The translations under genes were made by a program, and so were the position numbers. A DNA stretch of 64,000 nucleotides from positions 310,001 to 374,000 of the forward strand of contig CAZFEL010000001.1 of assembly GCA_964517675.1 (NCBI GenBank), written 5' to 3'. The stretch comes from Asbonarchaeum sp964517675 (GTDB taxonomy: Archaea; Nanohalarchaeota; Nanosalinia; Nanosalinales; Nanoanaerosalinaceae). The notes beneath the pieces were generated by a model, which was given only the letters and a program-made list of their open reading frames with translations, was not told where the DNA came from and ran no database searches. Positions 51,954-60,675 of this stretch are shown here, piece after piece. How positions within the stretch are numbered: position 1 is the first letter of the stretch; each line of letters opens with the position of its first letter.

Positions 51954-53071
51954 GTCCGGTCCCTGTATTCCTCGAGCCACGATATGAACGTTTCGGATGT
52001 CTCCTGTATCTCATCGAGGACCTCGTCCTCGTCGACGATGTAGACGTACTCGAGCTTGAGTCCTTGGAGGTCGCGGTAGTCTATCGCGGTGACGCCGTGG
52101 TCCTCGTAGAACGCTGCATCATCCTCGTTCTCCACGATGACGGCCCTGATGCTGGATGGTGGCTCGACCTGGAGGTTCTTCCGGACAAAGGCGATACTGC
52201 CATCGACGTCCTCGAGGTCCTCTGCATCCTCACAGATGCGGTACACCGTCTCACCGTCGTTGATGTATGCCAGTGCCTGCCGGTACCGGTCGAGCTTGTT
52301 CTCGAGTTCTTTTGTCCGGTTCTTGAGTTTCCGTGTCTCTTTCTTCCGGTTCTGTGCTCGTTGCCTCCATTTCTGCACCTCCTCGTTCTCGAATGCCTCC
52401 TGTCGTCGCTCTGTTCTGAGGTCGTCGAGCTCGTCCTGGAGATCCTGTTTCTCGTCGTTGATCTCCTCGTTGTACGATCGGAGCCGCTCGATCTCGTTTT
52501 CCTTCTTTCGGAGCTGTTTCCTGTATCCTTTTGCTGTCTTTTCCCAGTCAACAGATGTGTCTGGAGTGTCTTCTGTGCCTTCTGCGGTCTGTTCGTCGTC
52601 TTGCCTGAACACCTCGATGATCTGGGTGAGGGACCGGGACGTGGAGAAAGCCTGCTGGATGATCTCGTCCTGTTCGTCCTCGAGGCCGGCATCGGCGGTC
52701 TTCCGATGAATCTCCTCGATGGTCTCGCGGTGCCGGTTGTAGGCGTTGACGGCGGCAGCGAGGGCGTCTTTTGCATGCGTGTCCATCTCTGCGGTCTCAT
52801 ATACTGCTACGAGATCATCTTTCTCGTCGTGCCCGAGATCGTGGTCCGGGACGGTGATGTCGGCGCCGAAGGTCGAGCCCAGCTTCGCTATCAGGGACGG
52901 TGCTGGTGTGACGTCGGTGGCGATGATCAATGGCTTGCCCTGGGAGATGATGTACCGGGTCAGGTCGGACCGTGCGAGCTCCTTGCTTGTGGTCCATGCC
53001 TGGAGGTCGCCGTCGAGATCGAGGACTGCTGCTGCGGTTGTGGTGCCGGGGTCGACACCGACGATCGTCAG
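51950..53071 (-). CDS. DUF460 (COG2433) RuvC-like protein
   Basis: The frame encodes an RNase H/RuvC-like N-terminal domain (TIVGVDPGTTTAAAVLDLDG, then IIATDVTPAP and 'DHDLGHDEKDDLVAVY'), a central coiled coil (about 195-280) and a C-terminal domain (RAVIVENEDDAAFYEDHG). No ATG or GTG starts this frame: after the Hef TGA it reads CCG ACC ATA CTG ACG ATC. A GTG overlapping the Hef stop (53084) is in another frame, so either CTG/ATA starts it or one base is missing or extra near 53070-53080. It is shorter than haloarchaeal homologues. Confidence 0.75.
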   Translation of the reverse strand: MTIVGVDPGTTTAAAVLDLDGDLQAWTTSKELARSDLTRYIISQGKPLIIATDVTPAPSLIAKLGSTFGADITVPDHDLGHDEKDDLVAVYETAEMDTHAKDALAAAVNAYNRHRETIEEIHRKTADAGLEDEQDEIIQQAFSTSRSLTQIIEVFRQDDEQTAEGTEDTPDTSVDWEKTAKGYRKQLRKKENEIERLRSYNEEINDEKQDLQDELDDLRTERRQEAFENEEVQKWRQRAQNRKKETRKLKNRTKELENKLDRYRQALAYINDGETVYRICEDAEDLEDVDGSIAFVRKNLQVEPPSSIRAVIVENEDDAAFYEDHGVTAIDYRDLQGLKLEYVYIVDEDEVLDEIQETSETFISWLEEYRDRT

Positions 53072-53080
53072 TATGGTCGG

Positions 53081-55309
53081 TCACCTGCCGTATTCCTTAT
53101 CGAGGATGTCCTTTATGCGTTCGGCCTTGCCCTCCCCGATGCCCTCGACGTTCTTGAGCTGGGTCTCGGAGGCCGTGAAGACGTCCCGGATGGTGCCGAA
53201 GTGCTCGAGGAGCCGCTCTGCAAGCTTATCGGAGACGTTCGGCAGGCCGGCGACGATGTACTTCTGTAGGTCCGTCTCGGACTTCGGCGAGCGATCGCCG
53301 CGGATGCTGATGCCTCTGTCCTGGTCCTCCTGTTCCCGCTTGGCAAGGGCAACGAGGGTGTCGGCAGTCTCCTCGCTGTCACCGGTCCACAGGATCGGTA
53401 CCTGGTAGTCCAATGCGACGGAGGAAAGGGCCCCGCGGATGGCGTTGGGGTGGACGTCCCGGTGACCGTACAGGTCGTCCCCCTCGATGATGATCAGGGG
53501 GTTCTCGAACTGGCCGGTGAGATCCTTGAGCTGTGGGAACAGGCGCTGGTCGATGATGGAGTCGACGAAGTCCCTGGCGGTCTTGCGCTCGACGGCGGTC
53601 CTGTCCGAGACGAGGAAGTCCGCGACATCGAGGCGCTTGGTCCTGACGGTGACATCGCGCTTCGAGAGTGCCTTCGCCATGGTGTTCTCCCGGTCGTCGG
53701 CATAGATCACGAGTTTGTCATCGTCATCGCTGTACGTGTCGAGAGTCTTCTGCTGGCCGGTCTCCATCTCGAAGCTGTCCTCTTTGAGGTCCTGTAGAAT
53801 TTGTTTCATCTTTTTCTCCTTGTTGTGGGCGCTCCAGTAGTATGCCTCGTCACGGGTGTCTTCGGCCATGAGGACGTAGATGTGGCCCTCCTCTTGGCGT
53901 CCTGTCCGGCCGCGGCGCTGGATGGTCCGGATCTCGGACGGGACCGGTTCGTAGAAAACGACATAATCGACCGCAGGGATATCGAGGCCCTCCTCGCCGA
54001 CAGAGGTGGAGACAAGGACGTTGAACTCGTCGTCGCGGAATTCATCGAGGATCTCGATCTGTTTTGTCTGGGTGAACCCGTCCTTCTGGCCTTTGAACTT
54101 CTCTGGCTCGATGTGGTTGATGTCCGCGAGGCGGTCATGGAGGATGTCGACGGAGTCCCTGTACTGGGTGAACACGATGGCGGTGTCATCACCGGTCATC
54201 TTGCGCGTGAGGAGCTTCTCGAGGCGATCCATCTTGGGGTGGGACTTGTCGTTTTTGTGCATCCACTCGAGGACGGCTATGGCGTTGTTGAAGTCCTCGT
54301 CCTCGAGCAGGCGCTGGGCTGCCTTGGAGTCGGGGTCTTTTTTCATGTTCTGGAGGAAATCATACAGCGTCGCGACGCCCTGGGTCTCGAGGAGCTCGAG
54401 GCAGTGATCGACCTTCATGGCGGCTGCGATATGGGAGATGGCCTGGTACAGCTCGGGGTCGTCGCTGCTGGAGAGGCGCTTCTGTATCTTCCCGCGTGCC
54501 TTGAGCAGGTCGGTCCTGCTGGCGCTGCCGTCGAGGAAGCCGCTGTCCTGGACCTTCTTGACGTAGGTCCGCTTCGCCGCATCCAGGTGGCCCTTGGCGC
54601 GTTCGAAGTGCCTGTTGAGTGTGACCTTGATCCAGTTGAGTTCCTTGCGCTGGACGTAGGGCTCGACGTCGGGGTCGTCCTCGGTGCGGACCTCGACGTT
54701 CTCAAGGAAGAGGTTGTCCGCGACCTCCTCGATCGTGTCCCTGTCCCCGCCCGGTGAGGCGGTCAGCCCGAGGATCCGATGGTCATCGCGGGATTCGATG
54801 TACTGCTGGGCGATGAAGGTGTATGGATAGTCGCCGGTGGCCCGGTGGCATTCATCGAACACGATCAGAGAGAACTCCGAGAGGTCGAGGCGGTCGGCGA
54901 TGATGTCGTTCTCGACGACCTGCGGGGTCGCGAAGAAGGCCCCGATCTCCTTCCAGACCTCCTCTCGCTTGTCCGGTCGCGTGTCCCCTGTCAGGACCTC
55001 GAAGATGTCTGTCTCGACCTCGAGGGCGTCCTCGAAGCTGTCGCGGTGCTGTTCGGTCAGCGGCCGTGTGGGTGCGAGGACGAGGATCTTCGAGCCGGGA
55101 TCCGTTTCAAGGCGTTGTGCGGCCAGCAGGATCGCGACCGCGGTCTTCCCGAGACCGGTAGGCAGGACACAGAGGGTGTTGGCCTCCGATGCGGAGGCTG
55201 CGATGGTCTGCTGGTAGGTGCGTGATTCGAGGCTCTTCTCGACGATACGCGGGTGCTCGATGTACTCTGGCATCTGTTGAGGGATTGCTGGCAACGTTGA
55301 TAAATCCAT
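53081..55309 (-). CDS. hef: Hef helicase-nuclease (FANCM/XPF family)
   Basis: The 742 residues carry an SF2 helicase (PTGLGKT, K55; VFDECHRA; helicase C with 'VSTSVGEEGLDIPAVDYVVFYEP' and 'QRRGRTGR'), an XPF-type nuclease (IYADDRE; V-E-R-K-T-A-R-D with E574, K576, D580) and C-terminal helix-hairpin-helix (GEGKAERIKDIL). It processes stalled forks and branched DNA. The start shares a base with the stop of the membrane gene upstream (TGATG) and the stop abuts the DUF460 frame. Confidence 0.95.
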   Translation of the reverse strand: MDLSTLPAIPQQMPEYIEHPRIVEKSLESRTYQQTIAASASEANTLCVLPTGLGKTAVAILLAAQRLETDPGSKILVLAPTRPLTEQHRDSFEDALEVETDIFEVLTGDTRPDKREEVWKEIGAFFATPQVVENDIIADRLDLSEFSLIVFDECHRATGDYPYTFIAQQYIESRDDHRILGLTASPGGDRDTIEEVADNLFLENVEVRTEDDPDVEPYVQRKELNWIKVTLNRHFERAKGHLDAAKRTYVKKVQDSGFLDGSASRTDLLKARGKIQKRLSSSDDPELYQAISHIAAAMKVDHCLELLETQGVATLYDFLQNMKKDPDSKAAQRLLEDEDFNNAIAVLEWMHKNDKSHPKMDRLEKLLTRKMTGDDTAIVFTQYRDSVDILHDRLADINHIEPEKFKGQKDGFTQTKQIEILDEFRDDEFNVLVSTSVGEEGLDIPAVDYVVFYEPVPSEIRTIQRRGRTGRQEEGHIYVLMAEDTRDEAYYWSAHNKEKKMKQILQDLKEDSFEMETGQQKTLDTYSDDDDKLVIYADDRENTMAKALSKRDVTVRTKRLDVADFLVSDRTAVERKTARDFVDSIIDQRLFPQLKDLTGQFENPLIIIEGDDLYGHRDVHPNAIRGALSSVALDYQVPILWTGDSEETADTLVALAKREQEDQDRGISIRGDRSPKSETDLQKYIVAGLPNVSDKLAERLLEHFGTIRDVFTASETQLKNVEGIGEGKAERIKDILDKEYGR

Positions 55310-55815
55310 CAGTCAGCGGTTGTCTCGATTGACTGGATGAGCTTGAACGTCCAGAAGAGGGCGATGAACACGAGGGCGCCGGCGAAGAGGGTGTTGGAAT
55401 CGATGAGGATATCGCCGTAGGTCAGTGCCATGGTGAGGTACACGAGCACGTAGACGACGAAGGCTGAGGAGATGTTGAAGGCCAGACGGCGCGGCCAGAT
55501 ATGGTAGAAGTTGAAGGTAAGGATGAGGAGGCCGACACCGAGGATGGTAAAGGCGACGATGCCGCCTGAGCTCCCCACATCGTACAGCAGACTTTCCTCG
55601 TAGATCAGGGTGAGGGAGGTGGTCACAAGCATCGTGGCGTTGCCGACTGCCGTGTTCCAGCCAAGTTCCTCTTTCGTGTACCGTCCGAAGTACAGCTCGA
55701 GGACGAGGAGGCCGACGAGGACGGGGATGAGCGAGGGGATGAGGGAAGGATTGTTAAGCGGGAATGTGACGATCTCGATGAACCGTTCGAGGACGATGTC
55801 GTGTTGCAGCATCAT
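55309..55815 (-). CDS. Five-span membrane protein, 168 residues
   Basis: Five hydrophobic segments (about residues 23-43, 55-72, 82-102, 108-130 and 138-160) have short loops. The loop FGRYTKEELGWNTAVGN before the second span is notable. No family recognised. It is locked between the HerA-like ATPase and Hef genes by overlapping stops and starts, so its function may be tied to that operon. Confidence 0.65.
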   Translation of the reverse strand: MMLQHDIVLERFIEIVTFPLNNPSLIPSLIPVLVGLLVLELYFGRYTKEELGWNTAVGNATMLVTTSLTLIYEESLLYDVGSSGGIVAFTILGVGLLILTFNFYHIWPRRLAFNISSAFVVYVLVYLTMALTYGDILIDSNTLFAGALVFIALFWTFKLIQSIETTAD

Positions 55816-57098
55816 CCTCTACCCTGTTTCAGGGCTGTCGGTGTGCCTCCTGCGTGCCAGGAGATCCTGGGGCGGATGCGGAGGGAGTAGACGCGCTCGG
55901 AGTTGTCGTCGAGACAGATAGCGGCTCCCTTGATCCGAGGGAGGTTGTCGATGTACGTGGAGAGGTCGTACCGCATGTAGTTCTGCATGATGCTCTTGAG
56001 GGCGTCGATATCGCTTTTCGCGGTGAGGCGATGCGAGAGGACGATGTCGCACTGGCTCAACGCATCGGGATCGAGCTTGTACGGCTGCTGGGTGGCGAGG
56101 ACAAGTGAGACGCCGGGCTCACGCCCGATCTTGACCCATGAGAGCAGCGGGTCCGAGGCCGGTGTCTCGTGGTCGTTGGGGAGGAACTGGTGTGCCTCGT
56201 CGATCAGCATCCAGACGATCGGCGATTCGGAGGTCTGAATGCCTTCCATCTCCTGCATCTCCTCGATGCGCTTGGATGCCATCCGCTCCCGGAGGATCTT
56301 CTTCCCGAGGAGCCCGACGACGAGCGAGCGCACGGACCAGCTTCCACGGACCTCCCCGAACAGGGACAGGTCCAGGATCGAGAGGTTGCCTCGCTTGGTG
56401 AAGGCATCGATGTCTGTGCCGTCCTTATCGAAGATTCCCCACTCCTGGGCGGCGGACAGACGGTTGACAAGGCCCTTGCGGACGTCGTCCTTGAAATCGC
56501 CCTGGTCCCGGGTGTACTCGATCATGTCCTCGAGGCCGAAGTCATTGCCGAGGTCATGGCGGATATCCCGGAGGACCCGTTCGAGGAGGATGCCTCGAGG
56601 CTCGTTCATCTCGATGTCGAAGGCCATCGCCCAGTCGCCGGTGGTGAGGTCGGAGGGCTTGATGGTGAAGGTCTCGTCGAACGGGATATCTCGCTCGCGG
56701 AAGGTCTCTGCCTGTCCCTCGGGGATGAAGAGGTCGATGTCCATGCTGTTGGGGGTGATGTCCCATTTATCCAGCAGGACGGCATCGTCCTCGTTGGGGA
56801 ACTTCATGCTCCAGTAGATGCCCATGGAGTCGACGATGATGGTCGAGATGTTGTTCGCGACCTCCTCGTCGGCCCGGACGAGTTCTTCGGCCATGACGCC
56901 GAGTGAGTATGATTTACCTGTTCCTCGTTTGCCGAACACGCCAATGACGTGTGGCCGGGCGATATCCATCCTGATGGGGTTCGCGGTGGTGGCCTCCTGT
57001 TTCTCCCCGACAAGGTGCTTGCCGATGAACCCGGTGCCGGGGTCGGCCCCGAACTTCTCGATGTCCTCGTCGCTCCGTCCGATGGTGATCTTGGGCAT
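55812..57098 (-). CDS. HerA/FtsK-like (DUF87) ATPase
   Basis: The 428-residue P-loop protein has a short N-terminal beta barrel region with 'GFIGKHLVGEK', Walker A GKRGTGKS (K62), Walker B 'WMLIDEAHQFLP', and a motor core ending in 'LATQQPYKLDPDALSQCDIVLSHRL'. HerA hexamers work with NurA in end resection, while other DUF87 proteins move DNA or protein in membrane systems; no NurA gene is adjacent. It is first in an operon with a membrane protein, Hef and DUF460, suggesting DNA repair or translocation. Confidence 0.85.
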   Translation of the reverse strand: MPKITIGRSDEDIEKFGADPGTGFIGKHLVGEKQEATTANPIRMDIARPHVIGVFGKRGTGKSYSLGVMAEELVRADEEVANNISTIIVDSMGIYWSMKFPNEDDAVLLDKWDITPNSMDIDLFIPEGQAETFRERDIPFDETFTIKPSDLTTGDWAMAFDIEMNEPRGILLERVLRDIRHDLGNDFGLEDMIEYTRDQGDFKDDVRKGLVNRLSAAQEWGIFDKDGTDIDAFTKRGNLSILDLSLFGEVRGSWSVRSLVVGLLGKKILRERMASKRIEEMQEMEGIQTSESPIVWMLIDEAHQFLPNDHETPASDPLLSWVKIGREPGVSLVLATQQPYKLDPDALSQCDIVLSHRLTAKSDIDALKSIMQNYMRYDLSTYIDNLPRIKGAAICLDDNSERVYSLRIRPRISWHAGGTPTALKQGRG

Positions 57099-57139
57099 CG
57101 CTGGTCTTGGATGCGGCAGCAGGGGGTAAAAAGGTTTGC

Positions 57140-58534
57140 TCAGTCCGGTCTGACGGTGGTCTCGATGAAGTCAGAACCGCTGGGCACGTTCATCTGGAGC
57201 TGGTAGCTGATCGGGGTCAGGGGTTCGATGTGGGCGGTGACGCGCCCGTTCGGCAGTCCGTCCCCGATTGCGTTGACTGAGGTGTAGCCGAAGCCGTGGC
57301 TCGAGGCGTCCTGGCCGTTGACTGAGGCCTGGATCTGTGGTGCGGTGACCTCCTGGCCTGTATTGGTGTTGCGGTACTGGACGAGGAGATCCTCTGTCCT
57401 GATGAAATCGCGGCTGTATTCGAGGAGCGTGTACCGGCCATTGATCTCGGTCGCAGTCATCGATCGGTTGTATACGGCCACCGCATCGATCTGGCCGTCG
57501 AACTGCTGGTTTGGAGGGCTGTGGTAGGCACCGATGATCGTGGGGCGGTCGGCTGACCTGTGGCGGTCGGCCGCGGTGTCGCTGCTGACCTCCTGTCCAT
57601 CCAGGTACAGGCGCGTCCGGTTACTGGATGCGTTCATGGTGAGGGCGACGTGGTGCCAGGTTCCTGTATCGTCTGTCGTGAACGCCGGGCTCGTGACGAC
57701 GGATGTCGTCGATCCGTCGCGGATGGTCCCCTCGAGTGCTCCGTCCTTGAAGTGGAGCTGGAAGCCCCTGGTCGTGGAGCCGCCTGCATCGCTCACGACG
57801 ATTGCATCCTCGAGGCCGCTCCCCGGGAGCTCGTCGAGGCGGAACCATGCCATGACGGTGATCGATCCGTCGATGTCGAGGTCGCTGACGTTGACATAAT
57901 CATCGGTGCCATCGAAGTCGAGACATCCCTCGAGCTGGCATGAATCAACCCTGTCAGGATCGGAGGGGTCGCTCGTGTTGGTCGAACCGCGTTCCCCGTC
58001 GTTGCCGTACCTGCTGTCATCCTGGACGATCTGCCCGGTGAGGGAGTCCATCGGCCAGTAGCTCACCAGTGATCTGTCAGGCCCTTCGTCTATCCGCGCT
58101 ATACAGGTCTGGATGTGTCGGTTGGTGATCTGCCAGCAGTCGGTCCCGTCGATCGTCGTGGTGTTGACGTCCACGTCCGCGCCGGCGGATACTCGGACAT
58201 TGCCGATCCGTCGTGAGGTCTGGGGCGAGACGAGGCCCGAGGTCGTGTCTATGAGGTATTCGATGGTATCGTCGCCGGGATAGGTGCGTATCTCTCCGCG
58301 CTGGAAGTTGAACGTTATAGTTCGCTTTGTCCCTTCGCCTGTCGATGCAACTGAACGGATGGCCTCTTCGAGGACCGGCATGGTCTCGATCATCTCGTTA
58401 ATGGAGCTCGTGTCCTCGGCCTGCTGTCCGAACGACGTGAGACCGCCGACGATGAGGGCTACTGTCGCCATCCCAATACCGATGTATGTGACACCTGAGA
58501 TGAGGGGTGATGCTCCGCTACGGTGCTGTGACAT
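57140..58534 (-). CDS. LamG-domain protein with N-terminal anchor
   Basis: ATG 58534 (MSQHRSGASPLISG) gives a hydrophobic helix at about residues 9-32 resembling a pilin-type anchor with no clear KG site. After a coiled stretch and beta region, a LamG/concanavalin-like domain (about 185-385) contains 'SLVSYWPMDSL', 'LDFDGTDDYVNVSDLDI', 'GTWHHVALTMNASSNRTRLYLDG' and 'GQIDAVAVYNRSMT'. Such domains bind sugars or surface ligands. It overlaps the secreted protein gene upstream by 17 nt. Confidence 0.75.
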   Translation of the reverse strand: MSQHRSGASPLISGVTYIGIGMATVALIVGGLTSFGQQAEDTSSINEMIETMPVLEEAIRSVASTGEGTKRTITFNFQRGEIRTYPGDDTIEYLIDTTSGLVSPQTSRRIGNVRVSAGADVDVNTTTIDGTDCWQITNRHIQTCIARIDEGPDRSLVSYWPMDSLTGQIVQDDSRYGNDGERGSTNTSDPSDPDRVDSCQLEGCLDFDGTDDYVNVSDLDIDGSITVMAWFRLDELPGSGLEDAIVVSDAGGSTTRGFQLHFKDGALEGTIRDGSTTSVVTSPAFTTDDTGTWHHVALTMNASSNRTRLYLDGQEVSSDTAADRHRSADRPTIIGAYHSPPNQQFDGQIDAVAVYNRSMTATEINGRYTLLEYSRDFIRTEDLLVQYRNTNTGQEVTAPQIQASVNGQDASSHGFGYTSVNAIGDGLPNGRVTAHIEPLTPISYQLQMNVPSGSDFIETTVRPD

Positions 58535-59513
58535 TGAGTCCCACCCGTGGTTCGCCGTCGTTGTTGTCTCCTTCGTTTGTGATCTGGATCTCGTACAGGC
58601 CCGGTCCCTGTCGCAGGCTGTTGATGAGGTCGATGTCATCGAAGCTGAGGGATATCGTCACGAGGGTGTTGTCCGCGAGCTCGTAGGCGAAGTTGGGGTT
58701 GAACTGTGACATGAACGCCCGTTCCATGATGAAATCGAACCGTTCCTCGATATCGACGGTGTTGCCGGTGGTGAACGGGAGGAACCACTGTCCCTGTCCC
58801 CGTCCGGGTTCCGTGATGCTGACACGGGCCCGGTCGCCGAACTTGGTGCTGGTGACCTCCTGGCTGAGGAGGCTGTTGCCGACGATGCCGCTTATGACCT
58901 GGTCGTTCTGGACGGTGGCATAGCCGGGGAGGCTGTTGCGTGTCTCCGTGGTGTTGTAGAGGCCGAACTCGCCGTTCGTGACGAAGGTCGTGTTCCCGCT
59001 CATGGTGAATTCGTAGGCGAGGGTGGCGTTCTCGAAGAGGGCACCGCAGACCTGCCAGTCATAGTATCCCGGCTCGGCGATGTGGTTCTCAACGGGCCCG
59101 TAGATCGAGACGATCGGTTGGGACTGTCCGGGACATGTCCGTCTGACGGTCGTCGCAAGGTTCGAGGAGCACAGCGTCTGCTCGTAGGCGTCATCCTCCG
59201 TCGCGAGGTGCGATGTGCCTGCATCGGGATCGTAGAACGATAGGACGGGGTTGGCGATGAAGTCCTGACATTCTGATGCGATCTCGATGTCCTCGACATC
59301 GGATGAGGCACATACCTGTTTCCCTTCTCGTCCGAGACTCCCTGTGTACCCCTGGTAGTATGATGGTCCTGCTGCGTGGGCATTCGTCCTGTTGGACATC
59401 GAGAACATTGCTGTCTCACTGCTCTGGCAGCTATCGCGGATCGAGAAATCAAGGGCTGCTGTCTGCCCTGCAAGGACCAGGAGGACGGCCATGATGATGA
59501 CCAGTCGCTGCAT
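58518..59513 (-). CDS. Secreted Cys-containing protein, 331 residues
   Basis: A Sec signal (MQRLVIIMAVLLVLAGQTAA, cleaved near residue 20) is followed by a beta-rich domain with about eight Cys in the first 165 residues and a C-terminal half without Cys. The C-terminal block 'GPGLYEIQITNEGDNNDGEP' looks like an immunoglobulin-like strand pair. No family recognised. Cotranscribed with the LamG gene, so probably an envelope or matrix protein. Confidence 0.65.
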   Translation of the reverse strand: MQRLVIIMAVLLVLAGQTAALDFSIRDSCQSSETAMFSMSNRTNAHAAGPSYYQGYTGSLGREGKQVCASSDVEDIEIASECQDFIANPVLSFYDPDAGTSHLATEDDAYEQTLCSSNLATTVRRTCPGQSQPIVSIYGPVENHIAEPGYYDWQVCGALFENATLAYEFTMSGNTTFVTNGEFGLYNTTETRNSLPGYATVQNDQVISGIVGNSLLSQEVTSTKFGDRARVSITEPGRGQGQWFLPFTTGNTVDIEERFDFIMERAFMSQFNPNFAYELADNTLVTISLSFDDIDLINSLRQGPGLYEIQITNEGDNNDGEPRVGLNVTAP

Positions 59514-59556
59514 GATGGTGTAATCGGGATGCTGGATTATTAATCATTCCCTGCGG

Positions 59557-59802
59557 TCAGCGGATCGCCTCCCCGGGGAGGCCGTACTTGCAGCCGGTCA
59601 GGTCCTCGAAGAAGCTGATGCCGCGGACGCCCTCGTGGATGGTGCCGTTGTGGATGGTGACGGGGACGGTCCTCACGCCCTGCCGGAGGAGGGTGGTTCG
59701 TGTCTCGTTGGTGAGCTCGATGTAGATGTCTTTGAGGCCATCTGGTCCACCGAGTCCGATGAGGCCGCCGAGCACGAGGAGGCCGATGGCTCCGATCGCC
59801 AT
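59557..59802 (-). CDS. 81-residue single-span protein
   Basis: The short N-terminal hydrophobic region (residues 3-19, Gly/Leu/Ile) is followed by a soluble domain of about 60 residues (DIYIELTNETRTTLLRQGV). One Cys. No family recognised. It lies 43 nt upstream of the secreted protein gene in the same direction and may belong to that unit. Confidence 0.6.
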   Translation of the reverse strand: MAIGAIGLLVLGGLIGLGGPDGLKDIYIELTNETRTTLLRQGVRTVPVTIHNGTIHEGVRGISFFEDLTGCKYGLPGEAIR

Positions 59803-59914
59803 GGCCGGTGTGGGTTCGATGGCTTGTATCGGTCGAAGCGGGGGGAGGGGAAGGAGCTTTTTGTACGTTGTGTGCTGGCGAAATGATTAAAGCCTGCCAG
59901 CCCAAGACAGGGCC

Positions 59915-60088
59915 ATGGGCGATGACGATGATGAACGGGAGGCGCGTGATGCGCTGATCGAGGAACTGGTCGAGGTGGCCGGGAAGCGCGATCTCCGGCT
60001 CGAGATCGAGTTCGATGACCAGGATGTCTCGGTCGGGGACAACACGGTGCGTCTCAACGGGACGACGGTCATCGAGGGCGATCAGTGA
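59915..60088 (+). CDS. 57-residue acidic small protein
   Basis: A helix-rich N-terminal half (MGDDDDEREARDALIEELVE) is followed by a short beta-rich half (LRLEIEFDDQDVSVGDNTVRL). AATGATTAAAG at 59881 is in the right place for a TATA box. The stop overlaps the next start (TGATG). No family recognised. Confidence 0.6.
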   Translation: MGDDDDEREARDALIEELVEVAGKRDLRLEIEFDDQDVSVGDNTVRLNGTTVIEGDQ

Positions 60089-60297
60089 TGATGCGGGCAC
60101 GACTGTTCGTCGATGACAGGAGGACGGTCACGGTCGAGGAGACAGCGGAGGCCGTGACGATACACATAGAGAGTGCTGTCCAGGCTCTCAAGATAATTGG
60201 GCTGCTTCTTGCTGCCCGGCGGTACGGTGAAGAGGCTGACTGGGAGTCAGGAAAGGATATCGTACTCGATTACGGACCGTTACACTTCTCCCTCTAG
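60088..60297 (+). CDS. 69-residue small protein
   Basis: ATG 60088 shares bases with the preceding stop; ATG 60091 or GTG 60085 are alternatives. The beginning MMRARLFVDDRRTVTVEETAE is beta-like; the middle has a weakly hydrophobic helix (IIGLLLAARR) that is too short for a membrane span. No family recognised. Its stop overlaps the convergent membrane gene by 4 nt. Confidence 0.55.
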   Translation: MMRARLFVDDRRTVTVEETAEAVTIHIESAVQALKIIGLLLAARRYGEEADWESGKDIVLDYGPLHFSL

Positions 60298-60629
60298 ATG
60301 TGGAATGGATCATGGACCTCGACGACCTCGAGACGCCTGCCGATCAGGTACCCGATCAGGAACACGATCGCGACCTGCCAGGCGGTGAGTGCCAGGAAGA
60401 ACTGCAGGAACCCGATGATCAGCCCTGCGACGACGATCGTGGTGACGTTGTCCTCGAAGTAGGCTCGCTTCACCGTGCCGATCAGGAACCCTGCGAGGAA
60501 CGAGACGATGATGCTTGCGGGCAGCCCGAAGGTCGAGAGATTGAAAAAGCCTATCGCAGTCGCTGGCACGCCGATGATGGCGACGAGGACGAGGAAAAAG
60601 ACGATCCCTGGTGCTATCGTCCGAGCCAT
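60294..60629 (-). CDS. 111-residue four-span membrane protein
   Basis: ATG 60629 (MARTIAPG) is preferred because the AT-rich TTTATTAAATACG (minus strand, about 60648-60660) lies 20-30 nt upstream. Three to four spans cover nearly the whole protein (about 7-28, 32-52, 62-80 and 84-100), ending in a charged tail with two His. No family recognised. The AT-rich segment may also serve the divergent ArsA gene. Confidence 0.65.
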   Translation of the reverse strand: MARTIAPGIVFFLVLVAIIGVPATAIGFFNLSTFGLPASIIVSFLAGFLIGTVKRAYFEDNVTTIVVAGLIIGFLQFFLALTAWQVAIVFLIGYLIGRRLEVVEVHDPFHI

Positions 60630-60675
60630 ACAAGCCCACATGCGTCGGCGTATTTAATAAACCTGCATCCTCCAC

